Part shown: positions 35,736-47,490 of the stretch, in pieces
How the letters are laid out: each line of letters opens with the position of its first letter
Position numbering within the stretch: position 1 is the stretch's first letter
Assembly (NCBI GenBank): GCA_018127085.1
Contig: CM030733.1
Coordinates: 248,001-312,000 of the forward strand
Direction of reading: 5' to 3'
DNA from: Pneumocystis sp. 'macacae'
Taxonomy: Eukaryota > Ascomycota > Pneumocystomycetes > Pneumocystales > Pneumocystaceae
DNA: 64,000 bases
Position numbers and translations under genes: made by a program
The notes under the pieces: model-generated
What the model was told of the DNA's origin: nothing
The model's input: only the letters and a program-made list of their open reading frames with translations
Databases searched by the model: none

Positions 35736-36269
35736 CTATAAACCATGAATACGCATATGTCGACGCAAGTTGCTGCGAACAGAAAAAGAACGTCCGCAAT
35801 TTCTAAAAGTACAAACAAATGGACGCTCACCAGTATGGGTATATATATGAACCTTAAGATTGCTCGGTCGCGAAAACGTCTTGAAACACTGAGGACAAAC
35901 ATAATGTTTATATCGCGTAGTAGGAAGCACTGGACACGATACTTCCCGTTGTACATTGATATCTCGTACAGATAATAAGCCATGCATTGATTTTGGAAGA
36001 TGGCAAGTTGGTGGAGGAACAGCTAACACAGTTTTAGAGGAATTCCGTAGAAAAAATACAAAATAACAAAGCTCACGTAAAAAAAACGTAGAATCAAATA
36101 GTGATGAAAGCGGCAACAGCTGCTCGTTCTGTAAATGTTTCTCAGTGCTTTGGACGAGTGGTGCGCTTAGAAAACTATGAATACCCGGTAGAATTGGCAA
36201 ATATCTATTTGTAGTTGTAGATGATCCGACTGTGTTCATTTGAAACTGTGGTAATGTTAACAGAGTCAT
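35736..36269 (-). CDS. Small two-finger C2H2 zinc-finger protein
   Basis: Probable DNA-binding regulator; no orthologue is recognised with confidence. The ATG at 36269 opens a frame of 177 residues. A 54-nt stop-free GT-AG segment (GTGAGC to TGTTAG) around residues 70-87 may be an intron. The N-terminal two thirds are Ser/Thr/Pro/Leu-rich. The C-terminus has YVCPQCFKTFSRPSNLKVHIYTH, a canonical TGERPF linker, then CTFRNCGRSFSVRSNLRRHMRIH, ending 2 residues later. Ligands are complete: C-x2-C-x12-H-x3-H and C-x4-C-x12-H-x3-H. Having the fingers at the extreme C-terminus and a 1.8 kb upstream region suggests complex regulation. A consensus donor (AGGTAAGT) at 36570 and an acceptor at 36282 just before the ATG imply a 289-nt leader intron. 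Confidence 0.82.
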   Translation of the reverse strand: MTLLTLPQFQMNTVGSSTTTNRYLPILPGIHSFLSAPLVQSTEKHLQNEQLLPLSSLFDSTFFLRELCYFVFFLRNSSKTVLAVPPPTCHLPKSMHGLLSVRDINVQREVSCPVLPTTRYKHYVCPQCFKTFSRPSNLKVHIYTHTGERPFVCTFRNCGRSFSVRSNLRRHMRIHGL

Positions 36270-36281
36270 TCTAGTACTATT

Positions 36282-36570
36282 CTAAAGCAAAAAATAAGTT
36301 CTTAAAATTCTTTAGAAACATCCAATCAGTATATAAAAATACTTAACAAATAATTTAACAGTTGTTAAATAAATACTCGAAATATATAAAATTTGTTTTT
36401 CAAATATATTTCCAGAAATCCTTAACACTAATCAAAAATTTATTCGATATATTCAGCAATCACTAATGCTGGTGTTATTTAACAATACTCACACACGCCT
36501 CTATGTTTATATATTTGAAGGATAAGGTAGAATAAGGTACTAAACCATTTTTCTTTATAACACAACTTAC
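36282..36570 (-). other. Inferred 5'UTR intron of the two-finger gene
   Basis: On the minus strand a perfect donor (TATAG|GTAAGT) sits at 36570 and a T-rich acceptor (TTTTTTGCTTTAG) at 36282, 13 bp before the ATG. At 289 nt it is several times longer than the coding introns. No transcript evidence is available. Confidence 0.45.
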
Positions 36571-36580
36571 CTATAATAGA

Positions 36581-36616
36581 ACCCCAACCAAACATAAGTT
36601 GGGAACAAGTTGGGGT
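36581..36616. repeat. Hairpin: 8-bp arms ACCCCAAC / GTTGGGGT
   Basis: ACCCCAAC at 36581-36588 pairs perfectly with GTTGGGGT at 36609-36616. A competing half-arm GTTGGG lies at 36598-36603 in the loop. It would be in the inferred leader exon immediately 5' of the donor at 36570 on the minus strand. Confidence 0.5.
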
Positions 36617-38045
36617 GAAACTGGAAATTCATAAATTATAAATAACATTTAATACCAACCATAACAAGAACAGTAACCAACAACTGTATACAGTAGGGTG
36701 TAACAAAGAGAAGCTTAAAATGAGTTCAGACTGTACTCAGTTTGGTCCCACAAAATGTCAACATTGGTGTGTATAAATAAGTTCAAGATCATTGAACTTA
36801 GTATAGTTATAAAATTAGACTTAGTTTCAATCAAGCTTAAAGAGGTATATTAAAAAACTCAAAACAAGGTTACTTAACATGGTTCCTAAACTCAATTGGG
36901 GTTTGTGGGGGCACTTTTAACTACTAAAGACAAAATTATAGTAAAGTTAAATAGTGAACAGTGATAATATTTATTTAAACTTAATTCCTGAGAAATAGCA
37001 TATTCTTTAATTACATGAATTTAATAAATCTTCAGTTAACTTCAGACTTGTATAAAAAATAATTTATTTTAAAAATCTTAAACGAATTTTATGACTAATT
37101 TAAATACTAATCAAAACTTAATTAAAGACTAATTTGGAGCTAATTTAAAAGAAATTTAAAACAAACTATTTTAACACTAATTTAGAGTGTTAAAAAAACA
37201 AATCTAAGATTTTTTCGTCCTTCAAATTAACTCCGATTTTTTTGTTGACACTAAACATATCCCTTGATTAGACTTAACGCTAACAAAAATATAAAAATAT
37301 TCAATAATATAAAAGTAATAAATATATAAAAGAAATACATAAAAATGGCATATAAAAACAATGTAGAACTATAGAAAGACAAGCAAGAAGTTATTTTAAT
37401 TTTATCATCTATTAATTAATGCAGTGATTTTTTATTTTTTCATTGTCTAATTTACGTAAACTTGGTCTTTCCTTAAAAGCTAAGCATTGAACAATATATT
37501 AAAAAAACTAATTTAAATTACAATACAAATAAAATTTAAACAAATTAAAAGCTAATATAATACAAAAACAAGAAAAAAGCTAGAAAAAGAAATATATATA
37601 TAATAAAATTATTTTATATATTTTTTACAAAGATATCTTTTAATTTCAAAATGTAAAAATTACAGTAATAGATTGATTCTATTTAATAGTATAAACATAA
37701 AACATAGTAAATACAAAATAGCACAGAAATAGTGATACGACGTAATCTTAGAAGTTATCATAAATCAATTAGTATAGTTTCATAATAACAAGAGCAAATC
37801 TTAAGATATATGCAAAAAACGGGAAAACTGCTTTTTTAATATAAAAAATATAAAATAAATATTTATTGGAAATATTAAATTAAAAATGTGTTTTGAAGAC
37901 ATGATTAAAGAGAATTAAGTTGCATTATTCAGAATCGGTGCTTTTAAACACTATCTGAATTAAATTTCTTCCAAGAAAGTGATATACGAAGACCGAAAGA
38001 TGATATAAAACGTTGTATTATAAAGATTGAATTTTTTGCAAAAAA
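36617..38045. other. Long intergenic region with ACTAATTT-type repeats
   Basis: About 1.4 kb between divergent genes. 36620-36960 is less AT-rich than its surroundings, with short inverted words. 37090-37200 repeats the unit (G/C)ACTAATTT or GCTAATTT at least four times with variation. The remainder is poly-A/T-rich. No coding frame or known RNA was recognised. Confidence 0.45.
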
Positions 38046-39112
38046 ATGGCAAAAGAAAAGAATTATAACCCGGCACACGAGTTTCACAAAAAGAGAAAAC
38101 AGGAGTATATAAAGAAAGTATATCTTTTTTTCTTTTTATTCGAAAATTCTTAATTTTTTAGGCAAAAGCAGAAAAACAGAGACATCGAGATGAAAAGCTT
38201 GCAAAAAGAGATCCAGCTAAAATTGAAGCGCAAATATTAGAGCTCAGGGGACTTGGTATGTTTTTTCTTTAATATATCAAAAAAGAATTTAATTTATTAT
38301 AGAACAAAAAGGACAACTCAGTGCATTGGATCAATCAGTAAATCGCGAATTATATTTTAAATAAAAAAATTGATATAGGAAATCTAGAATCTTGAAATAC
38401 TTGAATCAGATCTTAAAAGAATCCGAAAGATCCGTAAACATCTAGGACCTATTATAGAAAGTGAAAAAACAAAAGCAAGAGAAGCAAAAGAAATAAAACA
38501 ACAACAAAAAATACCAAAAAATCCAGAAAGAAGTATCTATTATGACCCTATTTACAACCCCTATGGTGTTCCTCCACCAGGAATGCCATATAAGGAATGG
38601 AGTAGTATGGAAGATAGTGATTCATCATCAGAAGGTATGTTTATTAATTAAATTGTTATTAGGATTAATGCAAAACAGGTCCATCAACTCCAGAATCTAT
38701 TGCAGAAATTCCTATGCCAGAAGGATCCCCACCTCCATCTTCATGTTTAAATAAAAAAGAAAGACAACATCGTCAAAAATATTCCAAACGTCCAAACAAA
38801 ATGATGGAGAAAAATAATCCAGTTAATTCCCTAGATCGTCCGGAAAAGCGAATTAAAAATGATGGCTCTGTAAAGGAATCCTCTCAACCTATGCCTATGC
38901 CAACCATCGTCTATACAGCAGATTCAGTACTACGAAATCTTAAGAAAGAATCTATTGCATTTGTTCCTACAGCAGTTAGACATAAAGCAATACCATTACA
39001 ACGAAATTCAAAATCTATAAGGTTTACAAAAAATACTGTTCAAGCTCCTACTTTTAAACCAAGACATTTTACTTATATTAATCCAGCACCTAATGTGCAA
39101 GACGAATCATAG
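38046..39112 (+). CDS. WBP11/Saf1-like splicing-associated protein
   Basis: Homologue of the WW-domain-binding spliceosomal protein WBP11 (Saf1 in fission yeast). Start ATG at 38046 (MAKEKNYNPAHEFHKKRKQE). NPAHEFHKKRKQEYIKKAKAEKQRHRDEKLAKRDPAKIEAQI is the conserved highly charged N-terminus. Next are LELRGLEQKGQLSALDQ and NLEILESDLKRIRKIRKHLGP, a predicted coiled coil. The acidic/proline part has YNPYGVPPPGMPYKEW and later EIPMPEGSPPPSS, matching the PPGxP motifs that bind WW or GYF domains. The C-terminus has FVPTAVRHK and FTYINPAPNV. Introns at about 38114, 38255, 38338, 38634 and 38658-38680; about 290 residues. Family confidence is good and the exact orthologue is likely. Confidence 0.82.
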
Positions 39113-40055
39113 GAAAATACTTTAAGTAAGAACATCTTGAAGAAATAAAACAGATAAAACATTTTGATTTAAAAATTAGAAAAAAAAAAAACAAAAATGT
39201 TACGAACTTAAAAAACATTAACATTAAATAACAATTTAATTAATCATAACTCTTCAAACATGTAAATCTTACAAGGAATTATACATAAGAAGATATCCAA
39301 AAAAAATAAATAATCTAAAGAATATTCATTATCAATTAATTTCCTATAATATAACTTATATAACATTTATTTCATTTAATTTATCATTTTGCATCTTATC
39401 ATTCACGACAGGAGTCACGTGACAATATTACGCGTCATGATGTGTTTAACGATTAATCAGGGAACGCATTCTAAGGGTTCCAGTCAACGCTTGAACAGAA
39501 CAAAAAAGACAGATAAAAAGAACTATTTAGAAAATAAGAGGAAAAAGACAAGGGAAATATAAGAGAATCATTATATTTAAAAACTATAAAAAGTTTTAGA
39601 ATTCAAACAATTTTTTCTCTGCTAATTTTGGTAAATAGCATTAATGCTTGCGTAAAAATATTTTGTCAAATTTATTGTTTTTTTTTTTTTTTTTTTTAAA
39701 AAGGGATAAATAAAGAGTAAAACTTTAATTAGAAATATTTTTGAAGAAATAAAAAGTGTTTTGTAGTTTTTTTCTCGGTTTTTTAAAACATAAATTAACT
39801 AATTTTAAGTCAGTGTGAATTTTAAAGAAATAACCATTCAGTGCCGAAAGGCATAAAAAACAACATCATCAGAAAGTGGAAGTAAGCAAAAAAGTGTTTT
39901 TTCCCATTGGTTCTTTAGATACACCTTTTCTAGTATACAAAACAAAAAGCAAGGAAATCTAAACAAACCTTCAAATTATTCAAATAAAAAAGAAATTATT
40001 AAAAAAGTATTAACATACAATCAAAAAACATATTTCTGTACAGTATCTTCTAAAA
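39113..40055. promoter_or_regulatory. Intergenic region with an E-box palindrome, MCB and T20 tract
   Basis: 940 bp upstream of the reductase-like gene. It contains GTCACGTGAC at 39414-39423 (perfect palindromic E-box) and ACGCGTCA at 39430-39437 (MCB type), 6 bp apart, and a run of 20 T at 39678-39697, a possible nucleosome-excluding tract. No gene recognised. Confidence 0.55.
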
Positions 40056-42606
40056 ATGGAACCATTGGAGTCAGTTGTGCAACCAACAAGCACAGATGTT
40101 TTTAAGCCATCTGAAATAGCCGCAAATAGGACATCTAGTCCATCATCGTCCCTTGTTCATATTTTATCTGGTGAGTCTAAGATGAGGAATATACCATAAA
40201 GCAGCATTGCTATTAAACAAACACATTTTTTGGATTATAGATACTAACATATTCTTTAGTGGGAAGTAATCCTATTTCAGCATTTTTTTCATGGAGACTT
40301 CAATCTAGTAATGCATGCAAGATTACTCTTGTCTGGCGTAATCATTTTGATGCAGTATCTTCTTATGGCATTTCTTTTAAGTACTATTTGTTTTTGTTAT
40401 TCTATTTGCAATTTATCTATTTAGGTCCGATGCATATGGTTCAGAACGTTTTAGACCTCACCGAAGTATTTTAGTATTCTATATACTGTTACACATCCAC
40501 TAATTTTTTTTAGTTGTTCAAACAATCGAAGAAGCTAAAGACCCTCATTGTCCTTTCGATTATATTTTTGTATGTATTAAGGCGCTTCCGGATTTATATG
40601 ATATAGCGACTATTATCGAGCCAGCTGTCACGTCTTCTCATACTTGTATTATCATTAATACCACTAATGCCATTGGTATCGAAGATAAACTTATAAAACG
40701 ATTCCCGAAAAATCTCGTTCTTTCACTTGTTTCAGAAGCAACATTTACTCAACTAAATGTTGCTGATTATGAACATTTCGGTCCTACAGACGTCTGGATA
40801 GGTCTTGTGCAACCAAATTTAATACTTCCAGAGGAAACTCAACGGGATATGGTAGAATCTTTAACGTTAACTCTAAAAGCAGGAAACGTTGAGTGTCATT
40901 CTTCATCTAATATTCTTCAACAACAGTGGGAAAAAATGATTGGGTATTTGTTTATATTTTTATTTTTCATTTATTAACTATTATATTGTAGACCTATAGC
41001 ATTTCATCCCATTAGTGTGCTTTTTGATGAACCTAATCATTCTATTCTTTTAGAAAAGCATGATGTAAAAAAAATAGTATCTGGTTTACTTGATGAACTT
41101 TTACAAATAGCAAAAGCACAAAATTGCAATTTTGATATTGATTTCAAATCTAAAATCATAAATATAATGACAGCTGATACATCTCAATCTGTAATGTTTC
41201 AGGATTATACCGCTCGGCGTCCAATGGAAATTCAAGTCTTTCTTGCTAATCCTCTTGATATTGCAAATAAACACAACATTGATGTTCCTAGACTAGAAAT
41301 TATTTATTCTCTTATGCACAATCTGAATAATTGTAAAAACATTCGTAAACCGTCACCATCAACATCGGCCGCTTTTCCTCGTCAACTGTCACCAAAACCT
41401 GTAGTTATCAAAGAACAACGCAAACACCGTTTAATTCATGAACCAAATGGATATAACATTCCATCGGGAGATAGGCACAATCACAAACGTCGTTCTCCAC
41501 AACTGTTAATCAGACGGGATTCTCTTGAAGGGCTTCAAGAATTTGCAGATATTGCTATGTATGGTGATATGATTCATATTTCGAATGCAGATGATAATGA
41601 AACACATGATTATCAAAACTATGTTTGTAACAATAACAGTGATTCATATAATTGTATTCCAAGACAAAGAAGGGGAACATTGTCTCATAATTTTATGTCA
41701 GTAAAAGAAAAAGAATTAGCATTATATAAGCGAGAAAAAATGTTATATGGAAAAGAAACATTAGAACACAAAAAGAAAGCAATCCAATATCCCAAGAATC
41801 ATATTAGTGATGATTATAGTACAGCCTCGTATGATTATGATGATTACACAGAATTCCCTATTTCAAACGCACCACAAAATGCACCGCCACCAATAAATTC
41901 AGACAATTTTGATATGATGAGTATGACTTTTCGACGTCATAGAAAAAACACTAGCAAAATGTCAGCTAATAATATACGGAATACTTTTAATAACAGATTC
42001 GATATAAATAATGATCATACAACACGGGGAGAACGTCAGCGCTCACGCTCAAGATCTCAACAATATAGTTTATTAGATTCTAGCTTATTAGACACATGTG
42101 ATTATATGCAAAATAATCTTATGTTGGGTTATTCTTCAAATCGTTATGGAACAGTCGATTCAAAAACATTAGTTAATTCACGAACAAACTCTTTAACTAC
42201 AACAGGATCCAACGAAATACGTGATTCTAATATGTATTCAACCTATCATAATCATCGTTCTACAATGCAGCATACTTCAATTAGTGGTGCAATCCCAGCA
42301 CATAAGCCACATCATATTAATCATCCATATCCATCAACTATAACTTCAGGTGGCATTCCAAGGAATGCCCATCAACGGATTCCCTCAGCTTCATTAACAT
42401 CGTTACAACATATATCATCTCGAAACATGGGTATACATTCTCAATTGTCACATAGTTCTTTAAAAAATAGTTTAAATATGAATCCTCATAGAAGTTTAAC
42501 AGGAAGTGCAAGCGCAAGCATAACCAGTAATGGAAACAGATGTGCATCTGGAAGTGGTAGTGGGCATAGTAGCATAAGTTCTTTTGAAAGAGGTGGAGTA
42601 ATTTAG
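40056..42606 (+). CDS. Ketopantoate-reductase-like protein with long disordered tail
   Basis: Resembles the ApbA/PanE (2-dehydropantoate 2-reductase) fold. Start ATG at 40056; exon 1 ends at 40170 and splices to 40260, giving VHILSVGSNPISAFFSWRLQ. Then come ITLVWRNHFDAVSSYGISFK, a segment with FDYIFVCIKALPDLYDIATI, and IIINTTNAIGIEDKLIKRFP. The C-terminal helical domain is recognisable to about 41330 (IEIQVFLANPLDIANKHNIDVPRLEIIYSLMHNL in outline). The usual GxGxxG NADPH loop is replaced by S-V-G-S-N-P. After residue ~420 follows about 370 residues rich in Ser/Asn/His/Arg (RQRSRSRSQQ, SGSGSGHSS), without a domain. Fungi have a group of such large reductase-like proteins of unclear role (Mug72 may be one). 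Enzymatic activity is doubtful; about 790 residues. Confidence 0.75.
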
Positions 42607-43286
42607 ATTATCAATTTTTCTGTAACCTGCGCATACTGAATACAAAAGTCAACAAACAACATTTTATGTTGCGAATCCCCTGGATTTATTTTTAACTGCA
42701 TTACATCATATCGAAACCAATATCTGACTGATCTTCTATTACTTTTCTGAATAAATATAAATTTACAATTTATTTCACGATTAAAGATTTTTGTTATTTG
42801 CATGACTATTATAGATTTAGGAGATCATCCGGCATTTATATTTAACAAAAGACTTAGTTTCAAAGTCTTCTGTCTATTTTGATGTAATCAATTTAAATTT
42901 TAAGGATTTTTTCTGTATACATTTTCTAAATCAATCTTCATTACAAATTCATAACTTCATCTTGGATTTATTCTTTATCTAAATCTATTAACTATTTCAA
43001 AAATAATAATTATAACTAAACTCATAAATTCTTTAACCTTAATCATAATAAATAACTCATTCATACATTCTCTACCTTATCATTATCATGTAATCAAGAA
43101 ATGAAATTTCCATGTTAGAATTTAGTTTAAAAGTATTGATTATTGTTTTAAATGATGTCGGTATATTTTTAAATTTATATTAATTTTTATATGAATACGA
43201 ATATCACGTATAATAGAGTTAAATTTTTAAAGATATCAAAAAAAGAAATAAAAAAATAAAAAAGAATAAAAAATATAATCTGTAAA
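42607..43286. other. AT-rich intergenic spacer
   Basis: 680 bp between two plus-strand genes. Minus-strand frames near 42338-42803 are shadows without domains. Nothing recognised. Confidence 0.5.
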
Positions 43287-44209
43287 ATGGGAGATGTTAT
43301 TCTTGACACAACAATGGTTATTTTACTTACTTTTTCATTTCAGAAGTAATATATTTTAGGGACCGATTACTGTAGAGCTTTATTATAACCATGCACCAAA
43401 GGTTAAAATTGTGTCTTTGAAATCATCTATTTATATATTAGACATGTAAAAACTTTTACGAATTGGTATTTTTTTAAAACAATATATTTTTTATTTAAAT
43501 AAATAAACAGTCAAAGCGTGGATATTATAATGGTGTTATTGTAAGTAATTATTTAAAAAATATTTAAACTTGAAACTAAAAAATACTTTTTTTTTAGTTT
43601 CACCGTATTATTCCTGTTTGAATAAATATTTTTTAATATACATTTTAAAATATTTTTAGGATTTTATTATTCAAGGAGGAGATCCGTAAGTTTTATTAAA
43701 TTATCTACACGGAACCAAAACTTTAAAGAACAGGAACAGGTCGTGGAGGATCTTCAATATATGGGTATTCTTTCAATGAGTTCATTAATTTGTTTTTATT
43801 TTGTTAGAGATAATTTTGAAGATGAAATACATCCGGATCTTAAACATACGGGTGCTGGAATAATATCTATGGTCAATTTCATCATAATTACAAAAAATAT
43901 ATATATTAATTTTTAATCCAGGCAAACTCAGGTCCAGGAACAAATGGATCTCAAGTTAAATTATTTTTTTATTGACATTAAACTAATAATAAAAGTTTTT
44001 CATCACACTCAATGCAACACCATGGTTAGATGGGAAACATACAATTTTTGGACGAGTGAAAAATGGAATGAGAATAGTTCAGCGAATGGGTCTTGTTAAG
44101 ACAGTATATAAAGATATTTTTTAATTTCCAAATTAATAACCATAAGGATTCAAATGATCGACCCGAAGAAGATATAAGAATTAGAAAAGCTATAGTTACA
44201 GATATATAA
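43287..44209 (+). CDS. PPIL1: Spliceosomal cyclophilin, PPIL1 type
   Basis: Peptidyl-prolyl isomerase of the PPIL1 group, which joins the activated spliceosome through SKIP. About 155 residues are spread over roughly ten tiny exons from the ATG at 43287 ([10 protein letters not shown]). Joined exons read [112 protein letters not shown]. Active-site residues are visible: [15 protein letters not shown] (Arg, Phe, Gln), [18 protein letters not shown] (Trp, His). The core is complete and should be catalytically competent. Intron density here is the highest in the window (one per ~15 codons). It ends with AIVTDI at 44209 after an exon starting [10 protein letters not shown]. Confidence 0.93.
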
Positions 44210-45099
44210 TACAAAGTTCATTAAAAATAAAATTAAATTGATTAAAATTATATTTAATAACATTAATTTTATTACTATAAAATATTTGTTAATTTAAAAA
44301 ATAACATCTTAGAACTAGACAATTTTAGAGACTAAATATCTTTAACTAATTATGTTTTTAAGAAGTATTAAATAAACAATTTAAATTTGAATATCAAGCT
44401 GATTTTTTTTAAAAAAAATAAAAAAACAATATATTAATTATACTTTAATATATTTATTCTTTTTAATATTGAAATATTTAAATCATTAATATAAATATCA
44501 TAATAAAAACAACTTTAAGAAATTTTAAATATATCAACAAAGATATAGAAAATTTTAGTAAACTTTAACAACATAAAATATATTAAATAAAAAATCAAAA
44601 TATTTAACAAGACATTAAGCTATAAAACCATCAGATCTTAAAAACAAAGATCCAATTATTTATAAATAAAAAGGTGTCAATATTATAATTTACCAATACC
44701 CATTGCCCTATATTGTAAAATAAAACATAAATCCATCTTCCATAAAAAGTAAATTCATATAATTTCGCGATACAAAAATATCAACATCATAAATCTTACC
44801 AATAGTTTTCATTAACTCAAATACTATTAACTTAAAAGCAACTATTTTTATTATAGTCGTTAATTTAATATCCGTAAACCTCAAACTAAACATTGATATC
44901 ACATAAATACTAAAATAACCATCACCTAATACAGACGCATATGTGCTTATTTCTAATTATTTATTTAGCACAAAAAAGTTAGCAATATAAATTTGCACTA
45001 ATCGTCTTTAGTTAATAATAATATAATCCCGCAAACAATCCTATTCTGCTTCCTGACGTAAAATACACTATTACCAAGGATTAATCAAAAGTTTATAAA
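44210..45099. other. AT-rich convergent spacer
   Basis: 890 bp between the cyclophilin (+) and RING/RRM (-) stops. Very AT-rich with no frame of coding character. Confidence 0.55.
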
Positions 45100-47490
45100 C
45101 TAAACATGAGACGAAACAGAAGTCGAATATAATGTAGTTGGAAAAGCAGGAGGCATATATTCCAGCAATTTTGTATTAATATAAGACAATTCAAGCTTAG
45201 CAACATCCGATAAAGAACATATATCTTTTTCAGATAACTGCAAACTGTTTATTTTAAATCCATTGTACATTAAAAAAGACAAGACCTGTTTTTGTCAAAA
45301 TTGCAAATAATAATAAAAATACCTCTGTTGTATGCAAATGATCTATTTTAAGACAACCTACAGCTTTCAGGTCCAAATTTATCAAAGAAATTCTACTGGT
45401 TTCAAAGTTACAGGGTAGACCAGCTATTTTAAATATTTCAAATTTTTGTCTTTCAGTAAAACATGTATTTATTGTCCCAGCATGAATTAAACGTTCAAGA
45501 AGACGAAAATTTAATTCTGGTAAACGTCCTTTTTTAAGATGACCTTTTAAAATTTCAATAAAAGCTAAACTAGTTATTTATGAAACAAAAAAAAGAACTA
45601 CTTATTAGCGAAGAGTGTAATAAATCTCTCTGACCAACAGTATAAAAATCACCTTTATGCCATGGAAACTAATATTTATTAAAAAAATCATCAAAGGGAT
45701 AAATAAACTTTTGCAAGAATACTAATAAAATCCTCAAATGGTCTTTGAGGACATTTCCGACTATATGGACTCTATGGAAAATTAATATTGTTCTTGTTCC
45801 AGTATAAAATTACCCTGTATGTTTTTACATGATTAATTAGTGAATTTAATTCTTCTCTAGTTACAATTTCTGCTTTAGGAACAGAAAACTGTCTTATAGA
45901 TTTTAAATTCTCATCAGCATAAGGATCAACACCTTTCCATTCGCCTTTCCATTTAGGAAATATTCGATTCATAAGTTCCTCTTGAGTTGCTATTTCTAAG
46001 ACAACATTCCGAGATCCTAAGAGTTTACCAGAACGACGTTCTGCAAGTCTCTGTGCATCATTTCTGGAAGACAACTCTACATAACATTCACTCTGAGTTT
46101 TTGCAGACATCCTTTGGACCATATGAGAGATTCAAATAGCAAATAAAAACATTACCTGTCCATAATAAAATGAATGGGTTGAGAATGAATACTATAAGGA
46201 GCAATTCGTGCATTTTTTCCAAGAAACTCATGAATAGCCTCAATAGAGAGGTCCCAGGGAATCTATAAACATATCAATAATCATTTTAGAATGTTCTAAG
46301 ACGAGACATTAGATATTTTTAAACATATCCAATCCTGAGGTGTAACTAAAGTACTAATATCGGAAAACGGATTTTTCATCAATAAAGATTCTTTTGAAAG
46401 AGGATTAGTTTTAATATCTATTTTCTCATGATTCCCTTTTGGAAAAACAGAATGTTTTAATTGTTTGATATCAAGAGAATTTGTTGGAAAACTACTTTTT
46501 GAAATACCAAAATTACAAGCTAATTGATACTTATTATATAAAAAATTAGGTTCCAAAGAAGATCTACTAGTAAAGCTCGTAATTGACTAATTAATTATTA
46601 TTTTTCTAATATAACAAAAGTTTAACCATACCTTATAACATATATAACAAGTACATAAATCTATAGGTGTACTACTAATAAGACAGCCAAGACATTTTTG
46701 ACAAATTCTAATGTTGTAAGTATCTTCATATATATATAAGCAAGCAATCCACTTATGTCCACATGGTGTTAAAACAAATTCAGCATTATCTGTATCACAT
46801 TCATTACACAATTTTCTATAAGAAATAGATAAATCAGAAGGGAAAGAATTATTATCAAATATATCTCTTTTCGCATTGAGAATGGGGGAAGATTCTGAAA
46901 CATGTAAGTGAGTCTGAGATGACTTAACTTCTTCATTTTTCATATTTAACGCTTCAAAATGTTCTGAAAGATCTTCAGGGGGACTATGAGCTCCCCTAAT
47001 CCAGCCAGCAGGTTTTACAGAGGGAAGAATTACAGAAGATTGCTTTATATTGACAGTTTTAGGGGGTTTGATAACAGGATGTGCGCAAAAGCAAGAATCA
47101 TCTGGTGAAAGCACTTCATCACTAACATCTAGAAGCTTCAAAGCATGTGTTTCAGATATTCCATCAGCAGAAATGTCAAGTGGTTTATTAACATTAGCAG
47201 ACTGAAGAGCAAGAATAGGTTTTGGTTGTAAAATATTCCTAGATGGTTCTATACTACCATACTCCGTAAATTGAATGCTAAAATCACCTACATAATTTCA
47301 ACTCAATAATATCCACGAATTCAGATAACCTACTATGTTTATAAGGCAAAGAAAAAGCAAAATTCTCTTTATCCATATTATTTGAAGTTTCTAATAGCTT
47401 ATATGCGCCCGAAAAATCGTTAGAAATGTTCAATTTTGAATCCGAGGATGAAAACTGGGAATAAGGATATATCTTAGACTCCATTTCCAT
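45100..47490 (-). CDS. Unrecognised RING-finger plus RRM protein
   Basis: I do not recognise an orthologue. Start ATG at 47490 (MEMESKIYPYSQFSSSDS), then a Ser/Pro-rich disordered stretch. Around 46650-46815 a C3HC4 RING-like domain is assembled by removing a 45-nt intron (46708-46752): CNECDTDNAEFVLTPCGHK joined to ICQKCLGCLISSTP, then CTCYIC. All eight ligand positions are filled. About 130 residues later an RRM-like domain reads DWICLKISN|IPWDLSIEAIHEFLG, then RMSAKTQSECYVELSSRNDAQRLAER and LLGSRNVVLEIAT, split by introns. Then follows FPKWKGEWKGVDPYADENLKSI and a helical C-terminus with HKGDFYTVGQRDLLHSSL and EILKGHLKKGRLPELNFRLLERLI. About 640 residues and eight or nine exons. An RNA-linked ubiquitin ligase is one reading of RING plus RRM; it is inference. 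Confidence 0.72.
46708..46752 (-). other. 45-nt stop-free intron inside the RING finger
   Basis: GT-AG (GTGGATTGC to ACATTAG), in frame with no stop. Read through, it would separate CGHK from ICQKC and break the C-x-H-x2-C-x2-C spacing, so splicing is required for a normal RING. Confidence 0.65.

Noticed and set aside
39678..39697. Run of 20 T as a retroelement poly-A scar
   Set aside because: No target-site duplication or element-like sequence beside it; homopolymer tracts are common in this genome.
42338..42803. Minus-strand frames of 66-69 residues near the reductase-like gene end
   Set aside because: Antisense shadow of the Ser/Asn-rich tail and AT-rich spacer; no domain.
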